From Pseudanabaena galeata CCNP1313 (GTDB taxonomy: Bacteria > Cyanobacteriota > Cyanobacteriia > Pseudanabaenales > Pseudanabaenaceae), in assembly GCF_029910235.1 (NCBI RefSeq), contig NZ_CP112874.1, positions 2,604,001 through 2,668,000 on the forward strand: 64,000 nt of DNA. Direction: 5' to 3'. The translations under genes were made by a program, and so were the position numbers. The first letter of the stretch is position 1. Every line of letters begins with the position of its first letter. Shown piece by piece: positions 28,397 through 37,113 of this stretch. Under the pieces are notes generated by a model. It saw nothing but the letters and a program-made list of their open reading frames with translations. It was not told the origin of the DNA and ran no database searches.

Positions 28397-30241
28397 TTAG
28401 TTTTGAGACGACTCATTTTGCATTTGATGATACTTCCATAAACTGCCTTTCTTCTCTATAAGTTCCTGATAACTTCCTTGTTCAACAATTTCTCCTTTCT
28501 CCAAAACGACAACATTATCAGCACGAACAATTGTCGAAAGTCGATGGGCAATCATAATTACCGTACATCCCTTTGATAAGTTTTCTAATGATTCTTGAAT
28601 CAATCTCTCTGTTACAGAATCAAGTGCACTTGTTGCTTCATCTAAAATCAAAATTTCAGGCTTTCGTAACAAAGCTCTTGCGATCGCAATTCTTTGTCTT
28701 TGCCCGCCTGACAGTCGTACACCGCGATCGCCAAGTACTGTATCAAACGCCTCAGGCATTGCTAAGATAAAATCTAGAGCATTAGCTTGTTTAGCAGCTT
28801 CTTGTAACTCTATTTCATCGACTAAATCTACTCCATAAGCGATGTTATCTCTAACTGAAGCATTGAATATAAAAGTATCTTGACTAACAATAGCCATCTT
28901 ACTACGAAATGAATTAATCTCTAAATCTCTTAATTCAACATCATCAACTAAAATTTGTCCTTGAGTTGGATCATATAATCTAGGAACTAAATCAGCTAAA
29001 GTAGTTTTTCCTGCTCCTGAAGTACCAACAAAAGCAGTTGTTTTTCCACGTTTGATGGATAAGTTAATATCCTTTAGAATAGGTTGGTCAGAACTATAAC
29101 TAAAGTAAACAGACAAGAAATCTATTGATCTTTTTAAGCTCTTAAATTCCCTATCACCATTTAGAAGATAAACTTTATCCTCTTGTTGCAGGACACTCCT
29201 AATTTTACTGTATGAGCCTGCATAACCTGCTAGTTCTGTTCTTATACCATTAACCTGTTGCACAAGGGGCATCATCCGAAACAGAACAAACATAAGAGTT
29301 AGCAAAGCAGAAATTTCTAATTTTCCCTCAATTACGAGAAAGTTAAATGCTACTAAAATAATACCAATCAAAATTGCAGTGGAAATAGATTCTGCTAAAG
29401 GACGCACAAGACTCATATAAGAGAACAAATTAAGATGTGTCTTCCGCAAATCCACCGAATTTTTATAAAATCTTTCTCTCTCAAACTGTTGTGTACACGA
29501 GGTTTGGATTGTGCGAATACCATTAATAAATTCAAGCGTACCAGAAGCAAAACTAGAATAAGCTTGTGATGTTGGGAAACTCAACTCTCTTACTTTAATG
29601 CCAAATTTTGATATAAATAACGACAGTACACCAAATAGAATTAAAGCAACTATGGATAGCTGCCAAGATATGACAAACATTGAGATAATGTAAACTATCA
29701 GCGTTGCTCCAGTAATACCTAGCGATGAAGCAGATGAAAAAGATCGCTGGATAGACTCTATCTCATGGGTCATTGAATTAATTAGGTCACCAGATTTTGA
29801 GGTTGAATAATAACTCAAACTTACACTTATCAATTGCTCAAACATTGATTTATGTAAGCGATCGCCAAATGAAGACTCTGTTGACAGAGAAAATACTGCT
29901 GCCCCATAAGAAAATAATGAACGCAAAAAAGCCGCAATAATTACTAAAAGCCCCAATCTGTTGAGTCTTTCTATGTGGCTAGATTGTACCCCAAAGATAA
30001 AAGTGTCTATCCAACCTGTACCTGCTTGAGATGATGGTGCGTTAAGACTAGTTATACTTTGTAGGAATAAATTAATTATTCCTACAGCAACCCCTTCAAA
30101 TAATGCTCCTAGAATAGAAAACACTACTGCAAGTAAAGCAATTAACCAAAAATACTTAAATTCCCGAAGAAAAATGTAGTTGTGTCGCCAAAATTTACTG
30201 TTTCTTACAATATTTTTGAAAAAATCTGTTTTCAGGAACAT
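28397..30241 (-). CDS. ABC exporter, fused membrane and ATPase domains
   Basis: This protein of about 614 residues has an N-terminal six-span membrane domain (about 25-340) and a C-terminal ATPase with GTSGAGKTTLADLVPRLYDP, LSGGQRQRIAIARALL and ILILDEATSALD. It belongs to the MsbA/HepA-like lipid or glycan exporters. The ATG at 30241 is preferred to an upstream TTG at 30253. Position next to an ABC-2 permease and an HAD-like glycan protein suggests lipid-linked sugar export; the substrate is unknown. Confidence 0.92.
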   Translation of the reverse strand: MFLKTDFFKNIVRNSKFWRHNYIFLREFKYFWLIALLAVVFSILGALFEGVAVGIINLFLQSITSLNAPSSQAGTGWIDTFIFGVQSSHIERLNRLGLLVIIAAFLRSLFSYGAAVFSLSTESSFGDRLHKSMFEQLISVSLSYYSTSKSGDLINSMTHEIESIQRSFSSASSLGITGATLIVYIISMFVISWQLSIVALILFGVLSLFISKFGIKVRELSFPTSQAYSSFASGTLEFINGIRTIQTSCTQQFERERFYKNSVDLRKTHLNLFSYMSLVRPLAESISTAILIGIILVAFNFLVIEGKLEISALLTLMFVLFRMMPLVQQVNGIRTELAGYAGSYSKIRSVLQQEDKVYLLNGDREFKSLKRSIDFLSVYFSYSSDQPILKDINLSIKRGKTTAFVGTSGAGKTTLADLVPRLYDPTQGQILVDDVELRDLEINSFRSKMAIVSQDTFIFNASVRDNIAYGVDLVDEIELQEAAKQANALDFILAMPEAFDTVLGDRGVRLSGGQRQRIAIARALLRKPEILILDEATSALDSVTERLIQESLENLSKGCTVIMIAHRLSTIVRADNVVVLEKGEIVEQGSYQELIEKKGSLWKYHQMQNESSQN

Positions 30242-30273
30242 GGATTTGACCAATATATATCTTGAGTCTCAAT

Positions 30274-31278
30274 TTAAAACTGACGCAAAAAGCGTAAGTC
30301 ACTTGTAAATAGACGACGAATATCATCTATTTTATGTAAAACCATGGCAACCCGATCTACACCAAAACCCCAAGCAAAACCAGTGACTAGTTCAGGGTCA
30401 TAGCCAACAGCTCTAAAAACATTAGGATCAACCATACCACAGCCCCCAAGTTCGAGCCATCGTCCGTTCCACATTACATCGACTTCGGCAGATGGCTCAG
30501 TGAAAGGGAAGTAGCTAGGACGAAAGCGAATTGGGCAGTCTCCTAAAAGTTCTTCGACAAAGGTTTTAACAGTACCTTTAAGATCGCCAAATGTTAGCCC
30601 TTCTTCTACTGCTAAAAGCTCGATCTGATGGAAAATTGGGGAATGGGTGGCATCAATGTCGTCTTTACGATAAACACGCCCAGGACAAGCAATTCTTAAT
30701 GGAGGTTCATTTTCTTCCATATAGCGGATTTGTACCGAGGAAGTTTGCGATCGCAGCAATTTACCATCGCTCAAATATAGAGTATCTGCCATATCACGGG
30801 CTGGATGATCGGCTGGGGTATTGAGGGCTTCAAAGTTATAATAATCAGTTTCAATTTCTGGTCCTTGGGCGACGGTAAAACCTAAGCCCACCAAAATATC
30901 CAGCATGCGGTCAATTGTACTTTGGATAGGATGTTGCCTACCTTGATAAAAATTTAAGATCCCTGGCATTGTCACATCAAGAGTCTCAGCTTCGAGACGT
31001 TTAGCAATTAATGATTGCTGAATCGTAATTTTGCGTTCTTCTAGCTGAGTTTGCAAAGTCTGCTTAACTTGATTGGCGATCGCACCAACTTGAGGGCGTT
31101 CTTCAGCAGATAATTTACCCATAGCACCTAGAATTTGAGAGAGAGTGCCTTTCTTTCCTAAGTACTCTACCCTTAACTGCTCTAATTCTTCGGGAGTTTG
31201 CACATCTCCAACTGATTTTGTTGCGAGTTCTGATAGAGATTGCAATTGAGTGGTTAAGCTCTCTAAGTCCGTTGCCAT
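30274..31278 (-). CDS. pheS: Phenylalanine-tRNA ligase alpha subunit
   Basis: This 334-residue PheS charges tRNA-Phe together with PheT, which is not in the window. An N-terminal coiled coil (about 1-90) is followed by the class II core: [44 protein letters not shown] and [22 protein letters not shown]. The ATG at 31278 is used; the frame could start at a TTG one codon earlier. AGGAAACG precedes the start. Confidence 0.98.
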   Translation of the reverse strand: MATDLESLTTQLQSLSELATKSVGDVQTPEELEQLRVEYLGKKGTLSQILGAMGKLSAEERPQVGAIANQVKQTLQTQLEERKITIQQSLIAKRLEAETLDVTMPGILNFYQGRQHPIQSTIDRMLDILVGLGFTVAQGPEIETDYYNFEALNTPADHPARDMADTLYLSDGKLLRSQTSSVQIRYMEENEPPLRIACPGRVYRKDDIDATHSPIFHQIELLAVEEGLTFGDLKGTVKTFVEELLGDCPIRFRPSYFPFTEPSAEVDVMWNGRWLELGGCGMVDPNVFRAVGYDPELVTGFAWGFGVDRVAMVLHKIDDIRRLFTSDLRFLRQF

Positions 31279-31428
31279 CAACGTTTCCTATTTATTTATG
31301 AAGAATCTTTTGATGTCATAACTTTAGCAGAAAAAATGTAAACTCTGCTCTTATCAGTCAATTTTCTTGTAAAAGCAGAAAGAGGGCTTGCTCAGCAAGT
31401 CCTCTTTCTTAAAGATAGTTAGTCTGGT

Positions 31429-33978
31429 TTATCTTTTAGCATTGGCTAAAAACGTCATTGGGTCGATCGCACTACCACCATTCGGACGAATCTCAAAGTG
31501 GAGGTGAGGCCCAGTACTGAAGCCTGTACTTCCCATCTCTCCGATGATTTGACCTTGGCCAACTGTTTGACCTTCTTTGACATACAGCGCATTCATGTGA
31601 GCATATCTAGTGATTGTGCCGTCAGCGTGACGGATATCAATCATGTTGCCATATCCACCATTGTGCCACTGTGAGTATTCTACTACTCCAGAAGCAGCCG
31701 CTAGGATTGGAGTGCCAATGGGAGCAGCAATGTCAATACCTTGGTGAATTCTTCCCCAGCGCCATCCATAGCCAGATGTAAATACACCATCGGCAGGCCA
31801 GATAAAGCCAGTCGATAATCCATAATCTTGGACATCAGGCAAATACGCACTAGCTGTCAGTTGAGGTAACTGAGGAGAGATTCCTGAACGATCACCTGGA
31901 TTGGCGATCGCACTACGACTACTATCAAAATTGCGATCTGGATTTGGAGAAGTATTTAAATTTGCGGCTGCAATCTTAGCTGCTTCTAGCTTACGAGCTT
32001 CTTCAGCTCTACGCGCAGCTTCTTTGATTTCAGCATCACGAACTCTAGCATTGAGTTGATCCACTTCAGTCTCTAACCGCTTCACCTCAAGAGATGTCAT
32101 TCTTGCTTCGGGATCAGGTAGTAAAGCAACTTGATTTGGCTGTGTAATGATTGATGCCTGCTGATCAACAGAAGCCGAGGAGGGGACTTTAGGCGCAAGG
32201 CTAGCTGCTAACCTTGCAGGAATTTGGACATTTGGTTCAGAAGCAGGCTGAGATATTGCAGATGCAGGCTCAGGATTAGTGATGTTGCCTTGCTCGATCG
32301 CCCGATTAGCAGGAATAGGCGGAGTTGATATGGCAGCTAAGGGTTCAGATTTGATAATCGGCTCAGCCACTGGCTGATTCAACGTTTCCACAGGAGCATT
32401 ACCTAGGTTGACTCGTTGTTCCTTAATTAAGGTGGTAGGAATCAGTGGAACTGACAAAGCTGCTGCAATTCTGGGCGAGAACTGAATCTGAGGTTCAGCA
32501 ACTGGCTGAGAGGAGCTAGATTCTAGAGGAATTGAGCGACTGCTACTGTACTGCTCAGAAGCTGAAGTGGCAGGAATAGATGGTGTCGCAATCGACCTAG
32601 CTGGCAAATTAAGAGCCGTTGAAGATAAGGCAGGATTTTTCTGGCTACTAGAACTGCCTAGTTCCCCTAATAGCTGTTCAGGTGCAAATGGGAAAAGTGC
32701 AACAGCAACCTTAGCTACTGGTTCATCAGCAATAGGTAAGCTTGGTAGCAGAGCTGTACCTTTTGCTTGCAGACTATTTGACTGTTCTTGAGCAGGAGCA
32801 ACTGGCAAACTAGCAGAGACTTCAGAGCCAGTCAACTGCATTAAGCCAGTCCAAGGAGAAATACGATTTGCCGCAGCAATTTTTGTTCCCGCATCCTTGG
32901 GGAAAACCATCGGTGTTGCAGCCGTAACTCTTACTGGTTCAAAATCTCTAGTAGTAGAATTTGCAGAAAATCGAGTAGTCTCCGACAAAGTTGCTACAGG
33001 AGATGGGATTTGCTTAATTGGTTTCTCGTTAGAAGAGGCGACCACTTGCGTCTCTGGTAGGTTGCGCCCCTGAGGAAGCTTTAACTCTTGATTAAGCTCT
33101 AACCATTGAGGACTCTCTAGCTTATTTGCCTCAATGATCGACTTTTGAGTGATACCGTAACGGCGAGCTATAGTCTCAATCGTATCGCCATTCTGAACAC
33201 GATAGGAGATATATTTCGGCTGTTTGGAGATGGAATTTTCAGCAACATTTGACTTAGAACTGTTGCTAGCCAAGGTAGCTACTGTCTTTTTTCCTTCTAA
33301 TTCCTGCAACCTTTGTATTAAGCGCTCTTTCTCGGCTATTAACTGCCTCTTGACATGACCTTCTTTTACTTGCATTAAGGTCGAAACATTGCCTGGAATT
33401 ACCAGAGGCTGATCAATTGCTAAAAAGTCGCCAGAAGTTAATGATGTAAACTTAATAATTTCGTTCTTAGGAACGTTGTAGTAACTAGAAATAGCTTCGA
33501 GGGTATCTCCTGATTTAACCTTATGAACCAAACCGTTCACAGGAGGGATTACCAGTTTAGCGCCTGGTTGCAATTCAGTATTTGCACTTATGTTGTTTGA
33601 AGCGGCGATCGCTGCCGCATCAACTTGATAAACTTGAGTTAATTTCCATAAAGTTTCATCTTCACGCACTTCATGGACGATTACGCCTTGAGCCTGATCC
33701 CATGTTCCCGAAGCGATCGCAGTTCTTGCCATTTCATACTTACGATCCTGATTTTGTGACATCACATCAGTCAAAGTACGAGATGACGTAGCAACAGGCG
33801 ATGCTTTGAGATTATTATTCACTGTTTGTTGGTTAACCAACACCCCCACAGTTCCAGCGGATAAAGCAAAACCTAAAACTGCAAGCGAACGACGCACCTT
33901 CGTAGAGGTCATCTTGTCGCCCAATGTCAGGGAAACACGGGGGATAAGATCCTCGTCTTTGGAAGATATCTTTTTCAA
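31429..33978 (-). CDS. LysM-M23 peptidoglycan hydrolase
   Basis: This 849-residue envelope protein has one N-terminal membrane segment (SLAVLGFALSAGTVGVLVNQ, about 31-50), three LysM domains at about 105-147, 152-196 and 257-301 (each with a GDT- or DET-type start) and a long Pro/Ser/Ala-rich linker with a coiled coil (about 650-690). A C-terminal M23 endopeptidase (about 735-845) has HQGIDIAAPIGTP, YAHMNAL and GPHLHFEIR, holding the zinc ligands. It should bind and cut peptidoglycan cross-links during growth or division. The start is probably the TTG at 33978: a full GGAGG stands eight bases before it. An internal ATG at 33912 is the alternative. Confidence 0.92.
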   Translation of the reverse strand: MKKISSKDEDLIPRVSLTLGDKMTSTKVRRSLAVLGFALSAGTVGVLVNQQTVNNNLKASPVATSSRTLTDVMSQNQDRKYEMARTAIASGTWDQAQGVIVHEVREDETLWKLTQVYQVDAAAIAASNNISANTELQPGAKLVIPPVNGLVHKVKSGDTLEAISSYYNVPKNEIIKFTSLTSGDFLAIDQPLVIPGNVSTLMQVKEGHVKRQLIAEKERLIQRLQELEGKKTVATLASNSSKSNVAENSISKQPKYISYRVQNGDTIETIARRYGITQKSIIEANKLESPQWLELNQELKLPQGRNLPETQVVASSNEKPIKQIPSPVATLSETTRFSANSTTRDFEPVRVTAATPMVFPKDAGTKIAAANRISPWTGLMQLTGSEVSASLPVAPAQEQSNSLQAKGTALLPSLPIADEPVAKVAVALFPFAPEQLLGELGSSSSQKNPALSSTALNLPARSIATPSIPATSASEQYSSSRSIPLESSSSQPVAEPQIQFSPRIAAALSVPLIPTTLIKEQRVNLGNAPVETLNQPVAEPIIKSEPLAAISTPPIPANRAIEQGNITNPEPASAISQPASEPNVQIPARLAASLAPKVPSSASVDQQASIITQPNQVALLPDPEARMTSLEVKRLETEVDQLNARVRDAEIKEAARRAEEARKLEAAKIAAANLNTSPNPDRNFDSSRSAIANPGDRSGISPQLPQLTASAYLPDVQDYGLSTGFIWPADGVFTSGYGWRWGRIHQGIDIAAPIGTPILAAASGVVEYSQWHNGGYGNMIDIRHADGTITRYAHMNALYVKEGQTVGQGQIIGEMGSTGFSTGPHLHFEIRPNGGSAIDPMTFLANAKR

Positions 33979-34163
33979 AAAACTGCCTCCTCTAAACTAG
34001 CTTTGCTCCTGATAAATCAAGTGTGAGAATAAAGCGAGTTAAATAATTAAGCCTTTTTAAATTTAGCAAAATTAATAACCCAGCAAGGAGCAATTACAGT
34101 TCATAAGTTACCTTGATTTTTTCTTTAAAACAAGTTCATAGTGAACAGCAAAATAATGAATTG

Positions 34164-34198
34164 TATGCATTCAGTCTCCTTTTCCTGCCGAATGCATA
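34164..34198. promoter_or_regulatory. 9-bp dyad upstream of the M23 gene
   Basis: TATGCATTC (34164-34172) and GAATGCATA (34190-34198) are exact complements 17 bp apart, inside the presumed 5' leader of the M23 gene. It could be an operator or a leader hairpin; the GGAGA in the loop (minus strand) is notable. Confidence 0.4.
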
Positions 34199-34555
34199 TT
34201 TAATGGGTTTCTGTCAACCAGCAGTTTGGTAAAATAATCTTGCAAAATCTATAGAAAATCTATTTGTACTTAAATATACCCAAAGATAGTTTTTACAAAA
34301 AAATCTTCTTACCCGTTATCGTTTTTTTTGAGTCTACTAAATGATTTTGCTGAATTCGAGATCTTAAGGTATCTCTCATTCCCATGGATAGCAATAGGAA
34401 GTATTGTAGTTTTTTATAGGTGCAAGCTCTTGATATCTCCATTTTAAGCTTGTTTACTACATCTAGCGTTTTAAATTAATTTGTTTTGTTATGTAAGCTT
34501 TTTTTAACAATTTGATTCAAAAAATTTACAAAATTCATTCTAAGCAGGCTACTCA

Positions 34556-34626
34556 ACTAGAGTAAAACCCGAAAACAAAAGGCTACGTAAATTACGTAGC
34601 CTTTTATTTTCGGGTTTTGCTCTAGT
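34556..34626. repeat. Inverted repeat, AAAACCCGAAAA arms
   Basis: AAAACCCGAAAACAAAAGGC..TACGTAA at 34564 onward pairs with the sequence ending at 34618 with one mismatch; ACTAGAG/CTCTAGT extend the stem to 34556 and 34626. Confidence 0.85.
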
Positions 34627-34636
34627 GCTACTTTAT

Positions 34637-34730
34637 TTAACGTCAGTTCGACGAAAGCGAAAAATGGAAAGGATTCGCCATTTGTGTCGTGCGAAGCACG
34701 ACACAAATGGCTATATCGAACTAACGTTTA
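34637..34730. repeat. Short inverted-end element, family 2, copy A
   Basis: The ends TTAACGTCAGTTCGA and TCGAACTAACGTTTA are imperfect inverted copies. Inside are GCGAAAAATGG, and the stem ATTTGTGTCGTGC/GCACGACACAAAT. TTTATTT lies on both flanks as a possible target duplication. Further copies are at 40271-40378, 59168-59281 and 59286-59327. Confidence 0.85.
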
Positions 34731-35125
34731 TTTATTCACACAGCCCTAATCTCTAAAAAACAAAGGTCGCATCTCGCAGAGCCTTGCCCCTCAAGAAAAT
34801 TTACTTGTAATTTACTCGCGATCGTCAGCATGTATACATAATTACATTGGGTACATCAATAGCTTAAAATTACTTTAAAAATGCCTTAAAAAATGAAATC
34901 ACATTTAGAGATAGCAGCTTTTACCAGCATAACCACAGTACCGAGACTCTACCCATCTTTAAATTAGGGTTAACGTACTTTATTTGCTCAAAAACCGTTG
35001 TCAGACTAACTGAATAGATTTCAATATCTGAATAGGCAGCACATAGCTTTGTCTACCCGATGTTGAAATTCTGCCATTTTTAGCACTATAGGCTAATTTA
35101 AAGACTTTTTAGGAAAAGAAGATCT

Positions 35126-36724
35126 ATGAGCATTGGATATCTCGCGCTGGTCTTACACGCTCACCTGCCTTACGTCCGCCACCCTGAAAGCGACTACGTA
35201 CTTGAAGAAGAATGGCTATATGAGGCGATCACTGAGACTTATATTCCCCTAATCAAAGTATATGAGGGGCTGAGGCGAGATGGTATTGATTTTAAAATGA
35301 CCATGAGCATGACCCCGCCATTGGTATCAATGTTGCGCGATCCTCTTCTGCAAGAACGTTATGATAAGCATCTTGCCCTGTTACAACAATTGGTTGAGCT
35401 TGAAGTCATCCGCAATGAGCATAATGGTCATGTCAAGTATCTGGCTGAGTACTATGTTAAAGAATTTGCTGAAACTCGCGAAACTTGGGAAAAATACGGC
35501 GGCGATCTAGTAACTGCGTTTAAGCAATTTCAAGATACAAATAATCTGGAAATCATTACCTGTGGAGCGACTCATGGCTATCTGCCACTGATGAAAATGT
35601 ATCCAGAGGCAGTCTGGGCGCAACTAGAAGTCGCAGTTGAACATTACACCCAAGAATTTGGACGCGCACCGAATGGAATTTGGTTGCCAGAATGCGCTTA
35701 TTACGACGGATTAGAGAGATTATTAGCGGATGTAGGATTGCGCTATTTTCTGACCGATGGACATGGGCTTTTGTATGGTCAACCTCGGCCTCGGTTTGGC
35801 ACATATGCGCCTGTTTTTACGGAAACAGGTGTAGCTGCATTTGCGCGCGATCATGAGTCATCACAGCAAGTATGGTCATCGAAGGTCGGCTATCCCGGAA
35901 ATGCGGTTTATCGGGAGTTTTACAAAGATTTAGGATGGGAGGCTGAGTATGAATACATCAAGCCGTTTATCATGCCTAATGGTCAGCGTAAAAATACAGG
36001 TGTCAAATATCACCGCATTACAGGAAGTGATTTTGGGCTAGATGCGAAGCAGCTTTACGATCCTTACTGGGCAAAAGAAAAGGCTGCTGAACATGCAACA
36101 AACTTCATGCAAAACCGTGAAAGGCAAGTTGGCTATCTACATAATATGATGGGTCGTCCGCCCCTTGTGGTATCTCCCTATGATGCAGAGTTGTTTGGAC
36201 ATTGGTGGTATGAAGGTCCTTGGTTTATTGACTTTTTGATCCGTAAGTCCTATTACGATCAAACAACCTATGAGATGACGCATCTTGCCGATTATTTGCG
36301 TGTCAACCCCACTCAGCAGGTATCACGTCCTGCTCAATCTAGTTGGGGTTACAAGGGTTTCCATGAATATTGGCTAAATGAGACGAATGCTTGGGTTTAT
36401 CAGCATTTACATAAAGGTGCAGAACGGATGATTCATTTATCCTATCGTGAACCTGCGGATGAACTGGAGTGGAGAGCTTTAAATCAGGCTGCTCGTGAGT
36501 TGCTTTTAGCACAATCTTCTGATTGGGCTTTCATTATGCGTACTGGCACGATGGTTCCCTATGCGGTTAGAAGAACGCGATCGCACTTAATGCGATTGGA
36601 GAAACTATTTGAAGATATCGAGGCAGGCAAAATTGACGCTGGTTGGTTGGAAAAAATTGAATATATAGACAATATATTCCCTGACATTAATTACAGAACC
36701 TATCGACCATTGACTGCTGGCTAA
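35126..36724 (+). CDS. GH57 family 1,4-alpha-glucan branching enzyme-like protein
   Basis: This 532-residue glycoside hydrolase family 57 protein has the start ALVLHAHLPYVRHPE, WLPECAYYDGLERLLAD near 185 (presumed Glu nucleophile) and SPYDAELFGHWWYEGPWF near 355 (presumed Asp acid), followed by the C-terminal helical domain usual for the DUF1957 branching-enzyme group. It should form or edit alpha-1,6 branches in glycogen in the cytoplasm. Length agrees with the group. AGGAAAAGAAG precedes the ATG. Alternatives within GH57, such as a glucanotransferase, cannot be excluded. Confidence 0.88.
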   Translation: MSIGYLALVLHAHLPYVRHPESDYVLEEEWLYEAITETYIPLIKVYEGLRRDGIDFKMTMSMTPPLVSMLRDPLLQERYDKHLALLQQLVELEVIRNEHNGHVKYLAEYYVKEFAETRETWEKYGGDLVTAFKQFQDTNNLEIITCGATHGYLPLMKMYPEAVWAQLEVAVEHYTQEFGRAPNGIWLPECAYYDGLERLLADVGLRYFLTDGHGLLYGQPRPRFGTYAPVFTETGVAAFARDHESSQQVWSSKVGYPGNAVYREFYKDLGWEAEYEYIKPFIMPNGQRKNTGVKYHRITGSDFGLDAKQLYDPYWAKEKAAEHATNFMQNRERQVGYLHNMMGRPPLVVSPYDAELFGHWWYEGPWFIDFLIRKSYYDQTTYEMTHLADYLRVNPTQQVSRPAQSSWGYKGFHEYWLNETNAWVYQHLHKGAERMIHLSYREPADELEWRALNQAARELLLAQSSDWAFIMRTGTMVPYAVRRTRSHLMRLEKLFEDIEAGKIDAGWLEKIEYIDNIFPDINYRTYRPLTAG

Positions 36725-36740
36725 TTGCTTCAGTAGCAAA

Positions 36741-36785
36741 CCCAAAAGAGAAAAGAGGCGCAATGCGCCTCTTTTCTCTTTTGGG
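36741..36785. terminator. 22-bp inverted repeat after the GH57 gene
   Basis: CCCAAAAGAGAAAAGAGGCG.. and its exact complement surround a single base; it starts 16 bp after the stop codon. A second weak hairpin with a T tract follows (36794-36821). Confidence 0.85.
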
Positions 36786-36924
36786 GATACCCCAAAAGTC
36801 TTGCATCGCAAGTCTTTTTCTTTACATTTATTTAATAAAGTGTTAGTAGCATATGCTACCGTTTAGATAATTATATGTTATGGTACTTATATATAAACAA
36901 TATGTAATTTAAAGGATATTAGCG

Positions 36925-37080
36925 ATGAATACTCTTCAAAGAAAGGCTGAAGCTGCTGCAAATCATAAAGCCAATCTATCAGCCTCGGTCAAGCGCCGTA
37001 TGGAAGTTGCTCGTGCTAATAATGACGCTGGATTACTAAATGTCCTAGAGCAAGAAATGAAGCAACTGGGCTTAAATTAG
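36925..37080 (+). CDS. Small conserved-looking protein, 51 residues
   Basis: The ATG at 36925 is preceded by AAAGGATA, and the frame ends in TAG at 37080, directly before a strong terminator. The product is charged and helical (MNTLQRKAEAAANHKANLSA start, VLEQEMKQLGLN end), without membrane or Cys residues. Its own promoter-like AT region, a ribosome site and terminator support a real gene. The function is not recognised. Confidence 0.7.
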   Translation: MNTLQRKAEAAANHKANLSASVKRRMEVARANNDAGLLNVLEQEMKQLGLN

Positions 37081-37113
37081 ACAAAAAAGGGACGCTAAGC
37101 GTCCCTTTTTTGT
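37081..37113. terminator. Bidirectional terminator, 15-bp arms
   Basis: ACAAAAAAGGGACGC and GCGTCCCTTTTTTGT enclose TAA. It serves the 51-residue gene on the plus strand and tldD on the minus strand, whose stop codon begins at its last base. Confidence 0.95.

Larger units (their letters stand above)
33979..35125. other. 1.15-kb intergenic region between divergent M23 and GH57 genes
   Basis: This region is AT-rich. It holds a dyad at 34164-34198, an inverted repeat at 34556-34626 and one copy of element family 2 at 34637-34730. No frame in it looks like a gene. Both flanking genes are read outward, so both promoters must lie here. Confidence 0.7.

Noticed and set aside
33979-34560. Riboswitch (cyclic di-AMP type) in the leader of the LysM-M23 gene
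   Set aside because: The leader was read for the conserved ydaO-type core and it was not recognisable; only a simple dyad is present.
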